Positions 38,271 through 45,990 of a stretch of DNA of 64,000 nt are shown here, in pieces. Under the pieces are notes generated by a model. The model worked only from the letters and a program-made list of their open reading frames with translations, had not been told where the DNA came from and ran no database searches. The position numbers were made by a program, and so were the translations under genes. Origin of the DNA: an uncultured Vicinamibacterales bacterium (GTDB lineage Bacteria; Acidobacteriota; Vicinamibacteria; Vicinamibacterales; UBA8438); contig OY282382.1 of NCBI GenBank assembly GCA_958295905.1, positions 2,504,001 to 2,568,000 on the forward strand. Reading direction: 5' to 3'. How positions within the stretch are numbered: the first letter of the stretch is position 1; each line of letters opens with the position of its first letter.

Positions 38271-38505
38271 TTGGCGGCGTTGGGGGCGGTCGGTGTTCGT
38301 GGCGGAAACGTCTGCGGAGCGCCGGTTGCGCGGTCATCTGCCGGCGGCGTGCCGTCCGCGGGGTCGTGGGCGGGCGCCGGGCTGCCGTCTGACGTATCTG
38401 CTGGAAGCGGCGTCGGGAGTGGCGGCGCCGGGTCGCGTCGAGCGAACGTGATAGCATGCCGCGTCCCATCCCGGAAGCGTCGTTACTCTTGAGGAGCAGG
38501 AGAAA

Positions 38506-39039
38506 ATGAGAATGCTCGTCGCGCTCTGCGTCCTGGCCGTGGCGGCCGTGGCCGCGGTGGGCGTCGGGGGAGCGGCCGCCCAGCCCTTGAAGGTCGGTGA
38601 CCCCGCGCCGGCGTTCAGTCTGCCGGGCACCGACGGCAAGACCCACCGCCTGTCCGACTATGCGGGCACGCCGGTGGTGCTGGCTTGGTTCCCCATGGCG
38701 TTCACCGGTGGTTGAACGGCCCAGTGCAAGTCGCTGCGTGACTCCAGCGACGCGTTGAAGGCCATCGACATGGCCTACTTCATGATCAGCGTCGACGACC
38801 CCGAGACGAACCGGCAGTTCGCGGAGTCGCTCGATTCCGGTTTTCCCTTGTTGAGCAACCCCACCCGAGAGGTCGCCGAGGCCTACGGCGTCGTGCCGGC
38901 CGGCCGCCGCTCGTTCCCGTCCCGCTGGACCTTCATCATCGGCGGCGACGGCAGAATCCTGCGGATCGACAAACGGGTCAACCCGTCGACGGCGGGGCGG
39001 GATCTGGTGGCGCACATGCGGGATCTCGGGCTCGACTAG
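38506..39039 (+). CDS. Secreted selenocysteine-containing peroxiredoxin
   Basis: One 177-residue reading frame interrupted only by TGA at 38713-38715 (codon 70). Read through, it gives [11 protein letters not shown][11 protein letters not shown], where Sec occupies the peroxidatic Cys position of the AhpC/TSA peroxiredoxin fold, with a second Cys at residue 74. Both sides of the TGA match the same family ([16 protein letters not shown] before; [16 protein letters not shown] after), so it is not two genes. A bSECIS hairpin follows at 38730-38751. The N-terminus is a signal peptide (cut near Gln26), so the enzyme would reduce peroxides outside the cytosol. GAGGAG ribosome site at 38491-38496. 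The stop TAG begins a family A element. Confidence 0.88.
38730..38751 (+). promoter_or_regulatory. Bacterial SECIS element of the peroxiredoxin gene
   Basis: Perfect seven-pair stem GTCGCTG / CAGCGAC with an eight-base loop CGTGACTC that has G then U at loop positions 2-3. The loop starts 21 bases after the TGA. A lower GGCC/GGCC stem (38718-38721 with 38760-38763) can extend it. Spacing and loop fit the bacterial SECIS consensus recognised by SelB. Confidence 0.8.
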
Positions 39040-39172
39040 GAGTCTGCGCCGCAGAACGGTTTTGGGTCCGATCTGACACAATGCACTAGGAGTTTGCGCC
39101 GTAGAATGGCGCGGATCCCTGGAGGGTTGGTTGGGCGGCAATCGGAGCCGCAGGCGACGATTTGCGGGCGGG
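39037..39172 (+). repeat. Dispersed element A, copy 5 (double head)
   Basis: Two heads, TAGGAGTCTGCGCCGCAG at 39037 and TAGGAGTTTGCGCCGTAG at 39092, separated by a 45-base variant body (GGTTTTGGGTCCGATCTG...). The second head continues into the normal GGAGGGTTGGTTGGGCGGC middle and CGACGATTT tail. The first three bases are the peroxiredoxin stop codon. Confidence 0.75.
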
Positions 39173-39220
39173 CAATCGAGCCCGAGCCCCGGTCGGTTCC
39201 CGGTGGGTTTGGAGAGCGTT

Positions 39221-39259
39221 CACGGGCCGGCGTGCCCCGCAAGGGTACGCCGGCCCGTG
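39221..39259. terminator. Strong hairpin between convergent genes
   Basis: A perfect 13-pair stem (CACGGGCCGGCGT with ACGCCGGCCCGTG) around a 13-base loop, 36 bases beyond the tatA stop and serving either direction. No long T-tract. Confidence 0.6.
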
Positions 39260-39294
39260 TTGCGTACCAGGGCCGGACGCTGCGGCAGCGGGGG

Positions 39295-39501
39295 TCAGGC
39301 GTCGCGCGGCGGCTCGGCTTCAGCCGGCTTTTCCTTCGAGCTCGAGCCCATCTCATCCTTGAACCCGCGGATGGCCTGGCCCATGCCGCGGCCGAGCCCG
39401 GACAGACGGTTGGCGCCGAAGATGAGCATCAGGATCAGAAAGATGATGATCAACTCGGGAACACCGAGCGTGCCGATGAGCGCGAACACCGTATGATCCA
39501 T
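39295..39501 (-). CDS. tatA: Sec-independent translocase TatA/TatE
   Basis: A 68-residue TatA-family component of twin-arginine export: one N-terminal membrane helix (LGVPELIIIFLILMLIFGANRL), the conserved Phe-Gly hinge, and an amphipathic helix (GLGRGMGQAIRGFKDEM) followed by a charged tail. Start ATG 39501 with a GAGGAAGG ribosome site. It stands alone here; tatC is elsewhere. The window contains at least one Tat substrate (the DUF1552 protein). Confidence 0.92.
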   Translation of the reverse strand: MDHTVFALIGTLGVPELIIIFLILMLIFGANRLSGLGRGMGQAIRGFKDEMGSSSKEKPAEAEPPRDA

Positions 39502-39691
39502 CACAGGGCACCTTCCTCGTCGAAACCGGAATTGTCCACCAAGGATATCACGTCCGCGCCACGGTCCGCAGATCGCCACCAGATCGCCCATTGCGCCGGC
39601 CGCGCCGATGCGATACCGCGGCGCTGCGCCCGGAAGCGGGGCGCCGGAGCGGCTTTGACGCGGCTCCGAAGTGTGATAGACAGAGCAGCCT

Positions 39692-41200
39692 ATGACCTCA
39701 GAGCCCCTGCCGTCGCCCGCCAAGACCGCCGCGGAAGCCCGGTTCGACGAGAAACGGCGGAAGATCGGGCTGGTGGTCGGACCGCTGCTCTTCCTGCTGG
39801 TCCTGGCGTGGCCGTTCGCGTCCCTGACGCCCGAGGGCCACCGGCTCGCGGCGGTCATGGCCCTGGTCATCGTGTTCTGGATCACCGAGGCGCTGCCGCT
39901 GGCCGTCACCGCTCTCCTGGGGCCGGCGCTGGCCATCTTCCTGCAGGTGGCGCCGGCCGGTGAGACCTTCAGGCCGTTCGCCAGCACCACCATCTTTCTG
40001 TTCATCGGCAGCTTCATCCTGGCCCAGGCCCTCTTCGTCCACCGGGTGAACGAACGGGTGGCGTTCGGGGTGCTCTCGCTGAAGTGGATCGGGGCCCGGC
40101 CCACGCGCATCCTGTTCGCCTACGGCCTGCTCGCCGCCGGCCTGTCGGCGTGGATGAGCAATACCGCGACGGCGGCGATGCTCGTCCCGCTCGGCGTGTC
40201 CCTGATTCGATTCATGGAGTCGACGGCGGACATCCCGAAGAAGTACGGGACTGCGCTGATGCTGATGACGACGTACTGCTGCTCGCGCGGCGGCATGGCC
40301 ACGCCGGTCGGCACCCCGCCGAACCTGATCGCGGTCGGCATGCTCAGCGAGCAGTTGGACTTCCGGATCACGTTCGTGCAGTGGATGCTGTTCTCGGTGC
40401 CCATCGTGTGCGTGCTGATGGCGATAGTCTTCGTCTATCTCAACTGGGTCGGCCAGACCGGCATGAAGGAGATTCCGGGCACCGACCGGATCATCGCCGA
40501 GCGCAAGGCCGCCCTCGGGCCGTGGCGCCGCGGCGAGATCAACGCCGTGATCGCGTTCGGCGTCACCGTCTGCCTGTGGGTGGGGCCCGGTCTGCTGGCC
40601 CTCGTGCTGGGCACCGATCATCCGGTGGCGGTCTCGGTGCTGGACAGCGTGCCGGAGGCGGTGGCGGCGCTCGCCGGGGTGGTGCTGCTGTTCCTGCTGC
40701 CGAACAGCGCCACCGAGCGCACCACCATCACCTGGAAGCAGGCGGCCCAGATCGACTGGGGGACCATCCTGCTGTTCGGGGGCGGACTCGCCCTGGGCGG
40801 GCTCGCCGCGTCGACGGGCCTGGCGCAGGTCGTCGGCGAGGGCATCACCGGACTGGTGCCGACGAGCGAGCTGGCCACGCTGACCTTCGCGGCCGCCCTG
40901 TTCACGGTCGTGCTGTCCGAGACGATGTCGAACACCGCGGCGACGAACATCGCGGTGCCGATCGTCATCTCGATCGCGGCGGCGGCGGGGGTCAACCCGG
41001 TCATCCCGTGCGTCGCGGCGGCGCTGTCCGCCTCGGTGGCCGACGCCCTGCCGGTGTCGACCCCGCCCAACGCCATCGTCTACGCCTCGGGCCAAGTGCG
41101 AATCACCGACATGATCCGCTACGGCGTGTTGATGGACCTCATCGCCGTCACCGTCGTCCCGGCCTTGGTGCTGCTGATCGCCCCGCGCTTCCTCGGGTGA
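39692..41200 (+). CDS. DASS (SLC13-type) sodium/anion symporter
   Basis: A 502-residue inner-membrane transporter of the divalent anion:Na+ symporter family, with about 11-12 membrane segments. Both substrate-site motifs are present: WMSNTATAAMLVP and TMSNTAATNIAVP, each followed by a PVGTPPN-type loop (ATPVGTPPNLIAVG; LPVSTPPNAIVYASG). The likely substrates are C4-dicarboxylates, citrate or sulfate. The first 25 residues are cytosolic and charged. No operon partner. Confidence 0.92.
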   Translation: MTSEPLPSPAKTAAEARFDEKRRKIGLVVGPLLFLLVLAWPFASLTPEGHRLAAVMALVIVFWITEALPLAVTALLGPALAIFLQVAPAGETFRPFASTTIFLFIGSFILAQALFVHRVNERVAFGVLSLKWIGARPTRILFAYGLLAAGLSAWMSNTATAAMLVPLGVSLIRFMESTADIPKKYGTALMLMTTYCCSRGGMATPVGTPPNLIAVGMLSEQLDFRITFVQWMLFSVPIVCVLMAIVFVYLNWVGQTGMKEIPGTDRIIAERKAALGPWRRGEINAVIAFGVTVCLWVGPGLLALVLGTDHPVAVSVLDSVPEAVAALAGVVLLFLLPNSATERTTITWKQAAQIDWGTILLFGGGLALGGLAASTGLAQVVGEGITGLVPTSELATLTFAAALFTVVLSETMSNTAATNIAVPIVISIAAAAGVNPVIPCVAAALSASVADALPVSTPPNAIVYASGQVRITDMIRYGVLMDLIAVTVVPALVLLIAPRFLG

Positions 41201-41359
41201 CCGCGGCCCCGTCGAAATCGGGCCGTTTTCTTGTTTTGTCGTTGTCCAGATTCGGCGGGTTGGCGTCCACCGCGCCGGCCGCGGGGGTTGCGGTCCGCTC
41301 TCGATGATGATGCGCCCGTCCTTCCGGCGCCGTCGAGCCAAAGCGGGTACTCGATCAGA

Positions 41360-42088
41360 CTACCCCTGGAGCCCGCGTTTCGACAGCCAGCGGACGATTC
41401 GCCCGGTGACCGTCTCGTAGATCTCCGCGGCCGGCGGCGCGTTCTTCCCCCGCTTCTTGAACGAGTGATCGCCGCCGTCCACGGTGACCAGCTCGGCGTC
41501 GGCGCAGGTGGCGAGGACGGGACGCAGCTCGTCCGGGGTGCCGAAGACGTCGCGCCCGCCCTGCACGAAGAGCATCGGGGCGGTGACGGACGGCAGGTGG
41601 GCGGTGCGCGGCTTGTCGGGCCGGCCCGGGGGGTGGAGCGGGTAGCCGAGAAGCACGAGGCCGTCCACGCCCGCGCCGCCGCCGTCCGCGCCGTCCGCCG
41701 CCGCCACCTGCGTCGCGATGCGGCCGCCCATCGACTTGCCGCCGATGACCATCCGGTTGCCGTCGCCGGTTCGGGCGCGCGCCGCCGCGATGGCCGCCCG
41801 GTAGCAGGCTTCGAGCCGCGCCCTGGGGTCGGGAACCCGGTGCCCGCGTTCCCGGTAGAGGAAGTTGAAGGTGACCACGTCGATCCCGGATCGGGAGAGA
41901 CGGTGGGCGAAGGCGGTCATGAACGGATGCGTCTGCGGCGCGCCGGCGCCGTGCGCGAGGACCATCGTCGTCCCCGCCGGCGGGGCGTCCGCGGTTCGAT
42001 AGGCGATGGCGCTCACGCTGTCGTCCGAAGGCAACGTCACGGTGAACGGAGAGGCCGTCGCCGCTGATTCCGTGTCTCGATCGGGCAT
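41360..42088 (-). CDS. Alpha/beta hydrolase (KANL3/Tex30-like)
   Basis: A 242-residue hydrolase of the small dienelactone-hydrolase-related family. The nucleophile elbow is GKSMGGR; the catalytic Asp is likely in FVQGGRDVFGTPDEL and the His in GGDHSFKKRG. VLAHGAGAPQTHPFM forms the oxyanion region. The substrate is unknown. It starts three bases after the upstream membrane protein stop, so the two form an operon. Confidence 0.85.
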   Translation of the reverse strand: MPDRDTESAATASPFTVTLPSDDSVSAIAYRTADAPPAGTTMVLAHGAGAPQTHPFMTAFAHRLSRSGIDVVTFNFLYRERGHRVPDPRARLEACYRAAIAAARARTGDGNRMVIGGKSMGGRIATQVAAADGADGGGAGVDGLVLLGYPLHPPGRPDKPRTAHLPSVTAPMLFVQGGRDVFGTPDELRPVLATCADAELVTVDGGDHSFKKRGKNAPPAAEIYETVTGRIVRWLSKRGLQG

Positions 42089-42091
42089 GTC

Positions 42092-42634
42092 TCACTCCTG
42101 CCGGCCTCGTGCGGGAATCGTGGCCCGTCGGTTCGGCTGCCCGCCCGACCGGGCGTCGACCGTCCAGATCGCCGTCAACGCCGCGGCGATGGCGCTCCCG
42201 AGCCACCGCCCCGGTCCGTCCACGAAGACGACCGCGCCGTTGACGATCATGAACAGGAACGCGCCGCGCACCGCCGGCTTCCAGGCCCGCGGGCGCCGCG
42301 CATGGCTCTCCGGCCACATTTGCCACCAGAGCGCTTCGCCGACCCAGAGGATGGTGAACGCGTAGTTCACCCACAGGCCCCCACCCCAGCGGAGACCCAG
42401 CAGCTCGTCGGTGCGCGCCGCCGTATACGCGTAGGCGGCGGCGTGGCTCCACCCGTGGTGGGCGGCGAACGCGGCGGCGGCGTGGGCGAGACCGGCGGCG
42501 GCGCCGAGCAACCAGAACGGCTTGGCCCACGCCGCCGGGGGGCGGCGGGTCCGGCCATACTCGCCGGCCGCGTAGAGCAGGAGCGCGGTCCAGATGGTGA
42601 AGGCGACGACGGACGGCGGGCTCGGCGTCGGCAT
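42092..42634 (-). CDS. Integral membrane protein of unknown function
   Basis: A 180-residue protein with about four to five membrane helices (VVAFTIWTALLLYAAGEYG, PFWLLGAAAGLAHAAAAF, WVNYAFTILWVGEALWW, AFLFMIVNGAVVFVDGPG, AIAAALTAIWTV). Trp and His residues line several helices. I do not recognise a named family. It is tightly linked to the downstream hydrolase, suggesting a common role. Confidence 0.7.
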   Translation of the reverse strand: MPTPSPPSVVAFTIWTALLLYAAGEYGRTRRPPAAWAKPFWLLGAAAGLAHAAAAFAAHHGWSHAAAYAYTAARTDELLGLRWGGGLWVNYAFTILWVGEALWWQMWPESHARRPRAWKPAVRGAFLFMIVNGAVVFVDGPGRWLGSAIAAALTAIWTVDARSGGQPNRRATIPARGRQE

Positions 42635-42737
42635 CGATCAAGCGGCGTTCGGGTGGCGCGGGTTCCGTGCCCGCACTCTACCATCGAGCCGGCGTCGGAT
42701 TCCCCGTACGTGGAGCGTTCGCGCCGGTCGGCGAGCC

Positions 42738-42904
42738 AGGAGCATCCCACGCTGACTGCGCGTGACGGCCCGCCCCCGATTCGAGGGGTCGCCACCGTCT
42801 TGCCGACCGGTGCCGCGTGGGACCCACGATTCCGCACGTCCGGAACCCCAGGACCCGCCGCGATTCCGCCTGCGCACGGCGTTGGCGGAGCGTTGGATGG
42901 TCCT
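42738..42904 (+). repeat. Dispersed element B, copy 4
   Basis: The cleanest copy, 167 bp: left end AGGAGCATCCCACGCTGACT, right end reading AGGACCATCCAACGCTCCGC on the minus strand, i.e. 16-base terminal inverted repeats with two or three mismatches. Internal landmarks match copies 1, 2, 3 and 5. Confidence 0.85.
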
Positions 42905-42923
42905 GGTCGGCGAGCCGCCATCG

Positions 42924-42952
42924 TTCACCGCGGGGCGGTATTGCGGTACAGT
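42924..42952 (+). promoter_or_regulatory. Promoter for the cyclase gene
   Basis: TTCACC (42924-42929), a 17-base spacer and TACAGT (42947-42952), directly beyond element B. A GAGGAGG ribosome site (42981-42987) precedes ATG 42994. Confidence 0.55.
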
Positions 42953-42993
42953 CTCTCTTTGTTCCGCGGATCCGGCACGGGAGGAGGCATCGC

Positions 42994-44001
42994 ATGACGA
43001 TGGGGAACCGGCGCAGGGTGATGGGATGCGGCGCGGTCATGGCGCTCGTCATGGCTTTCGGCGCGACGGGGTCGCTCGGCCAGGACGCCGACCCGCCGCT
43101 GGTGAGCCGGACGCAGTACGACGCGTGGCTCGACGAGCTGTCCAACTGGGGCCGGTGGGGGCCGGACGACGAGATGGGCGCGCTCAACCTGATCACCCCG
43201 GAGAAGCGGCGCGGGGCCGCGGACCTGGTGACGGAGGGGTTCACCGTGTCGCTCGCGTCGATCGCGAATACCGAGCGGAGCATCGACAACCCCTGTCCGC
43301 TGGAGTGGCGGATGGTCAGCGCGTCGCCGGGGGGCGCCACCGACACCATCAACTATGCGTGCATCCACGGCGCCGGCACGACCCACATCGACGGCTTCGC
43401 CCACCGCTTCTTCGACGGGAAGATGTGGAACGGGTACCCGATCGCGGAGACCGTCACGATGGAGGGGGGCGCGGCGAAGAACGCCATCCTGACGATGCGG
43501 CACGGCGTCGTGACCCGCGGCGTCCTCTACGACATTCCGCGGCTGAAGGGCGTCCCGTATCTGGGGCCGGGCGAGCGCATCACCGTCGCCGACCTCGAGG
43601 CGTGGGAGGCGCAGGCGGGGGTCGCGGTCGGCCCCGGCGACGCCTTCCTCATCCGGTGGGGGCGGTGGGCCCGCCAAGACGCCATCGGCCCGTTCGACAC
43701 CGGGGCGGAGGCGGCGGGGCTCGACAACCACGTCATTCCCTGGCTGCGCGAGCGGGACGTGGCGATCATCGGCTGGGAGACGCCCGGCTACATGCCGCAG
43801 CCCGAGGGCGACCTGCCGCGCCTCGCCCTGCACGACTTCGCCCTGACGATGCTCGGCGTGCACCTGATGGACCGCGCCGACTTCGACGACCTCGCCGCCG
43901 CCGCGGCAGAGCGCAACCGGTGGGAGTTCATGCTGACCATCGCGCCGCTGCCGATTCCGAAGGGCACCGGATCGCCGGTCAATCCGATCGCGGTATTCTG
44001 A
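42994..44001 (+). CDS. Exported cyclase-family (kynurenine formamidase-like) hydrolase
   Basis: A 335-residue metal-dependent hydrolase of the cyclase family (PF04199). The metal motif HGAGTTHID (His125, His131, Asp133) is complete, followed by GFAHRFFDGKMWNG and GDAFLIRWG. The N-terminus has a signal peptide (VMALVMAFGATGSLG) ending near residue 29. In related bacteria such proteins act on small amides or lactones; the substrate is unknown here. GAGGAGG ribosome site and promoter upstream. Confidence 0.88.
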   Translation: MTMGNRRRVMGCGAVMALVMAFGATGSLGQDADPPLVSRTQYDAWLDELSNWGRWGPDDEMGALNLITPEKRRGAADLVTEGFTVSLASIANTERSIDNPCPLEWRMVSASPGGATDTINYACIHGAGTTHIDGFAHRFFDGKMWNGYPIAETVTMEGGAAKNAILTMRHGVVTRGVLYDIPRLKGVPYLGPGERITVADLEAWEAQAGVAVGPGDAFLIRWGRWARQDAIGPFDTGAEAAGLDNHVIPWLRERDVAIIGWETPGYMPQPEGDLPRLALHDFALTMLGVHLMDRADFDDLAAAAAERNRWEFMLTIAPLPIPKGTGSPVNPIAVF

Positions 44002-44040
44002 CGCGGAGCGCACCGGCCCGGAACCGCCGCCCGGCGGTGC

Positions 44041-44116
44041 CGTTTGCCGCCGAACCAACTCCGTGGGGAGTCGGCGCCTCCTGGAGGCGGCGGCGTCGTT
44101 CTCCACGGCGCGGACC
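44041..44116 (-). repeat. Dispersed element A, copy 6 (diverged)
   Basis: Minus-orientated: CCGCCGAACCAACTCC, then the hairpin CGCCTCC / GGAGGCG, then CACGGCGCGGAC in place of the usual head. Sits between the cyclase stop and the next start. Confidence 0.6.
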
Positions 44117-44138
44117 GCAAGCCCGAAGCGAGGACGAC

Positions 44139-45671
44139 ATGATGAAACCGACCAGCCTGACGATGGTGGCCGCGCTCGCGGCCTGGACGACGGCCTGCGG
44201 CGGGGCGCCGGAGACGCCGCCCGAGGAGGTGGAGATCGGCGAGGCGGCCGGGGTCGGCCGCATCCTCCGGGTCGATCCGCGGCTCGACGCGCTGGTGCCG
44301 CCCGGCGCGACGATCGAGAAGCTGGCCGAGGGCTACGTGTTCACCGAGGGGCCGGTGTGGATTCGCGGCGAGTCGCGGCTGCTCTTCTCGGACGTGCGGG
44401 CCAACGCCATCCACCAGTGGACCGAGGCCGACGGGGCCAGCCCGTTCATCGATCCGGTCTTCGAGGGCGACCGGGAGGGGCTGCGGTCGATCTCGTCGAA
44501 CGGGCTGACCCTCGACGCCGAGGGGCGGCTCGTCATCTGCGAGCACGGCAACCGCCGCATCTCGCGGGTCGAGGCGGACGGCGCCCGGACGGTGCTCGTC
44601 GACCGCTTCGAGGGCAGCCGCCTCAACAGCCCCAACGACGCCGTCTACGGCTCCGACGGGTCGCTCTACTTCACCGATCCCTCCTACGGTCTCGAGGGGC
44701 TCGAGGAGTCGCCGCTCCGCGAGCTCGACTTCAACGGCGTCTACCGCCTGCGTCCGGACGGCGGGCTGGAGCTGCTCGTCCGCGACCAGACGCGGCCCAA
44801 CGGCATCGCCCTCTCGCCCGACGAGGACATCCTCTACGTCGCCAACTCCGACGAGAACCAGAAGGTCTGGATGGCCTACGACCTCGACGAGAACGGCGCC
44901 TCGAACGGACGGGTGTTCTACGACGTCAACGATCAGACCGCCCCCGGGGCGGCCGACGGCCTGAAGGTCGACCTGGCCGGCAACCTCTTCGCCACCGGCC
45001 CGGGCGGCGTCTGGGTGCTGAGTTGGGACGGCGTGCATCTGGGGACGATCATGCCGGGAGAGGTTGTGGCCAACGTGGCCTGGGGCGACAACGGACAGAC
45101 CCTCTACATGACGGCGAGCACCGGCGTCTACCGCATCCGGCTCGCCACCGGCGGCACGGTTGCCGGCAACCCGACGGTGGTCATGGAGACCAGCCACGGC
45201 AGCGTCACCATGGAGCTGTTCCAGGACCGCGCCCCCGTCTCGGTCCGGAACTTCCTGCAGTACGCCTATGCCGGCTTCTACGCCGACACCGTCTTCCACC
45301 GCGTGATCGACGACTTCATGATTCAGGGCGGCGGCTTCCGGGCCGACCTGAGCCGCAAGTTCGCCCGCGAGCCGATCTTGAACGAGGCCGACAACGGCAT
45401 CAGCAACACCCGCGGCACCGTCGCCATGGCCCGTACCAACGCCGTGAACAGCGCCACGTCGCAGTTCTTCATCAACGTCAGCGACAACGCGCGGCGCGGT
45501 CTCGACCACCGCGGCGACTCGCCCGCGGAGTTCGGCTATGCCGTGTTCGGCCGCGTGACCGAGGGCATGGACGTCGTCGACGCGATCGCCGGGGTCGACA
45601 CGCGGCAGCAGGGCAGCCACCAGGACGCGCCGGTCACGCCGGTCGTCATCAACGGGATGACGGTGCAGTAG
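44139..45671 (+). CDS. SMP-30/gluconolactonase-cyclophilin fusion lipoprotein
   Basis: A 510-residue two-domain protein. After a lipoprotein-type signal (ALAAWTTACGG, lipidated Cys near residue 20) comes an SMP-30/gluconolactonase beta-propeller (about residues 45-340: FTEGPVWIRGESRLLFSDV, LNSPNDAVYGSDGSLYFTD, TRPNGIALSPDEDILYV). From about residue 348 a cyclophilin peptidyl-prolyl isomerase domain follows (ETSHGSVTMELFQDRAPVS, FHRVIDDFMIQGGGF, NSATSQFFINV). The chain is uninterrupted across the junction near 45180, so this is a real fusion. Likely anchored in the periplasm. Two ATG codons (44139, 44142) are equally possible. Confidence 0.9.
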   Translation: MMKPTSLTMVAALAAWTTACGGAPETPPEEVEIGEAAGVGRILRVDPRLDALVPPGATIEKLAEGYVFTEGPVWIRGESRLLFSDVRANAIHQWTEADGASPFIDPVFEGDREGLRSISSNGLTLDAEGRLVICEHGNRRISRVEADGARTVLVDRFEGSRLNSPNDAVYGSDGSLYFTDPSYGLEGLEESPLRELDFNGVYRLRPDGGLELLVRDQTRPNGIALSPDEDILYVANSDENQKVWMAYDLDENGASNGRVFYDVNDQTAPGAADGLKVDLAGNLFATGPGGVWVLSWDGVHLGTIMPGEVVANVAWGDNGQTLYMTASTGVYRIRLATGGTVAGNPTVVMETSHGSVTMELFQDRAPVSVRNFLQYAYAGFYADTVFHRVIDDFMIQGGGFRADLSRKFAREPILNEADNGISNTRGTVAMARTNAVNSATSQFFINVSDNARRGLDHRGDSPAEFGYAVFGRVTEGMDVVDAIAGVDTRQQGSHQDAPVTPVVINGMTVQ

Positions 45672-45859
45672 CGCCGCCCGCGGTGAACCCCGCGCCGCCC
45701 CGGGAGCGGTCGGCAGCCCGGAGAGCCGGAGGCGGCGTCGGCGCGCACCGGGTGCGCCGCACCGCGCGTGTGCGGCCGGACTGGCCGGGTAACGTGCCCG
45801 GGACGCAGACTCCTGGTCCGGAGAGCATCGCCGTAGGAGTTTCGCGCCAGCGGAACTCC

Positions 45860-45967
45860 GAACGCGACCGCAAGGTCGCGCTGCGGCCTCCGCTCACCGC
45901 CCGACCAACCCTCCAGGGAGTAGGCGCCTCCGGGGGGAGACGGTGCCGTTCTACGGCGCAGACTCTT
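45860..45967 (-). repeat. Dispersed element A, copy 7
   Basis: Minus-orientated copy with the head GAGTCTGCGCCGTAGAACGG (45948-45965), GGAGGGTTGGTCGG middle, and a perfect GCGACC-GCAA-GGTCGC hairpin with GNRA-type loop at 45864-45879. A second head fragment (GTAGGAGTTTCGCGCC) lies at 45834-45849. The rest of 45672-45860 is featureless GC-rich DNA. Confidence 0.7.
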
Positions 45968-45990
45968 GGCGGCTGGGCTTGGCGCATCCG

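Noticed and set aside
38713-38715. Nonsense mutation making the peroxiredoxin a pseudogene
   Set aside because: The TGA is at the catalytic position, both halves are otherwise intact with no other lesion, and a SECIS-type hairpin follows at the right distance.
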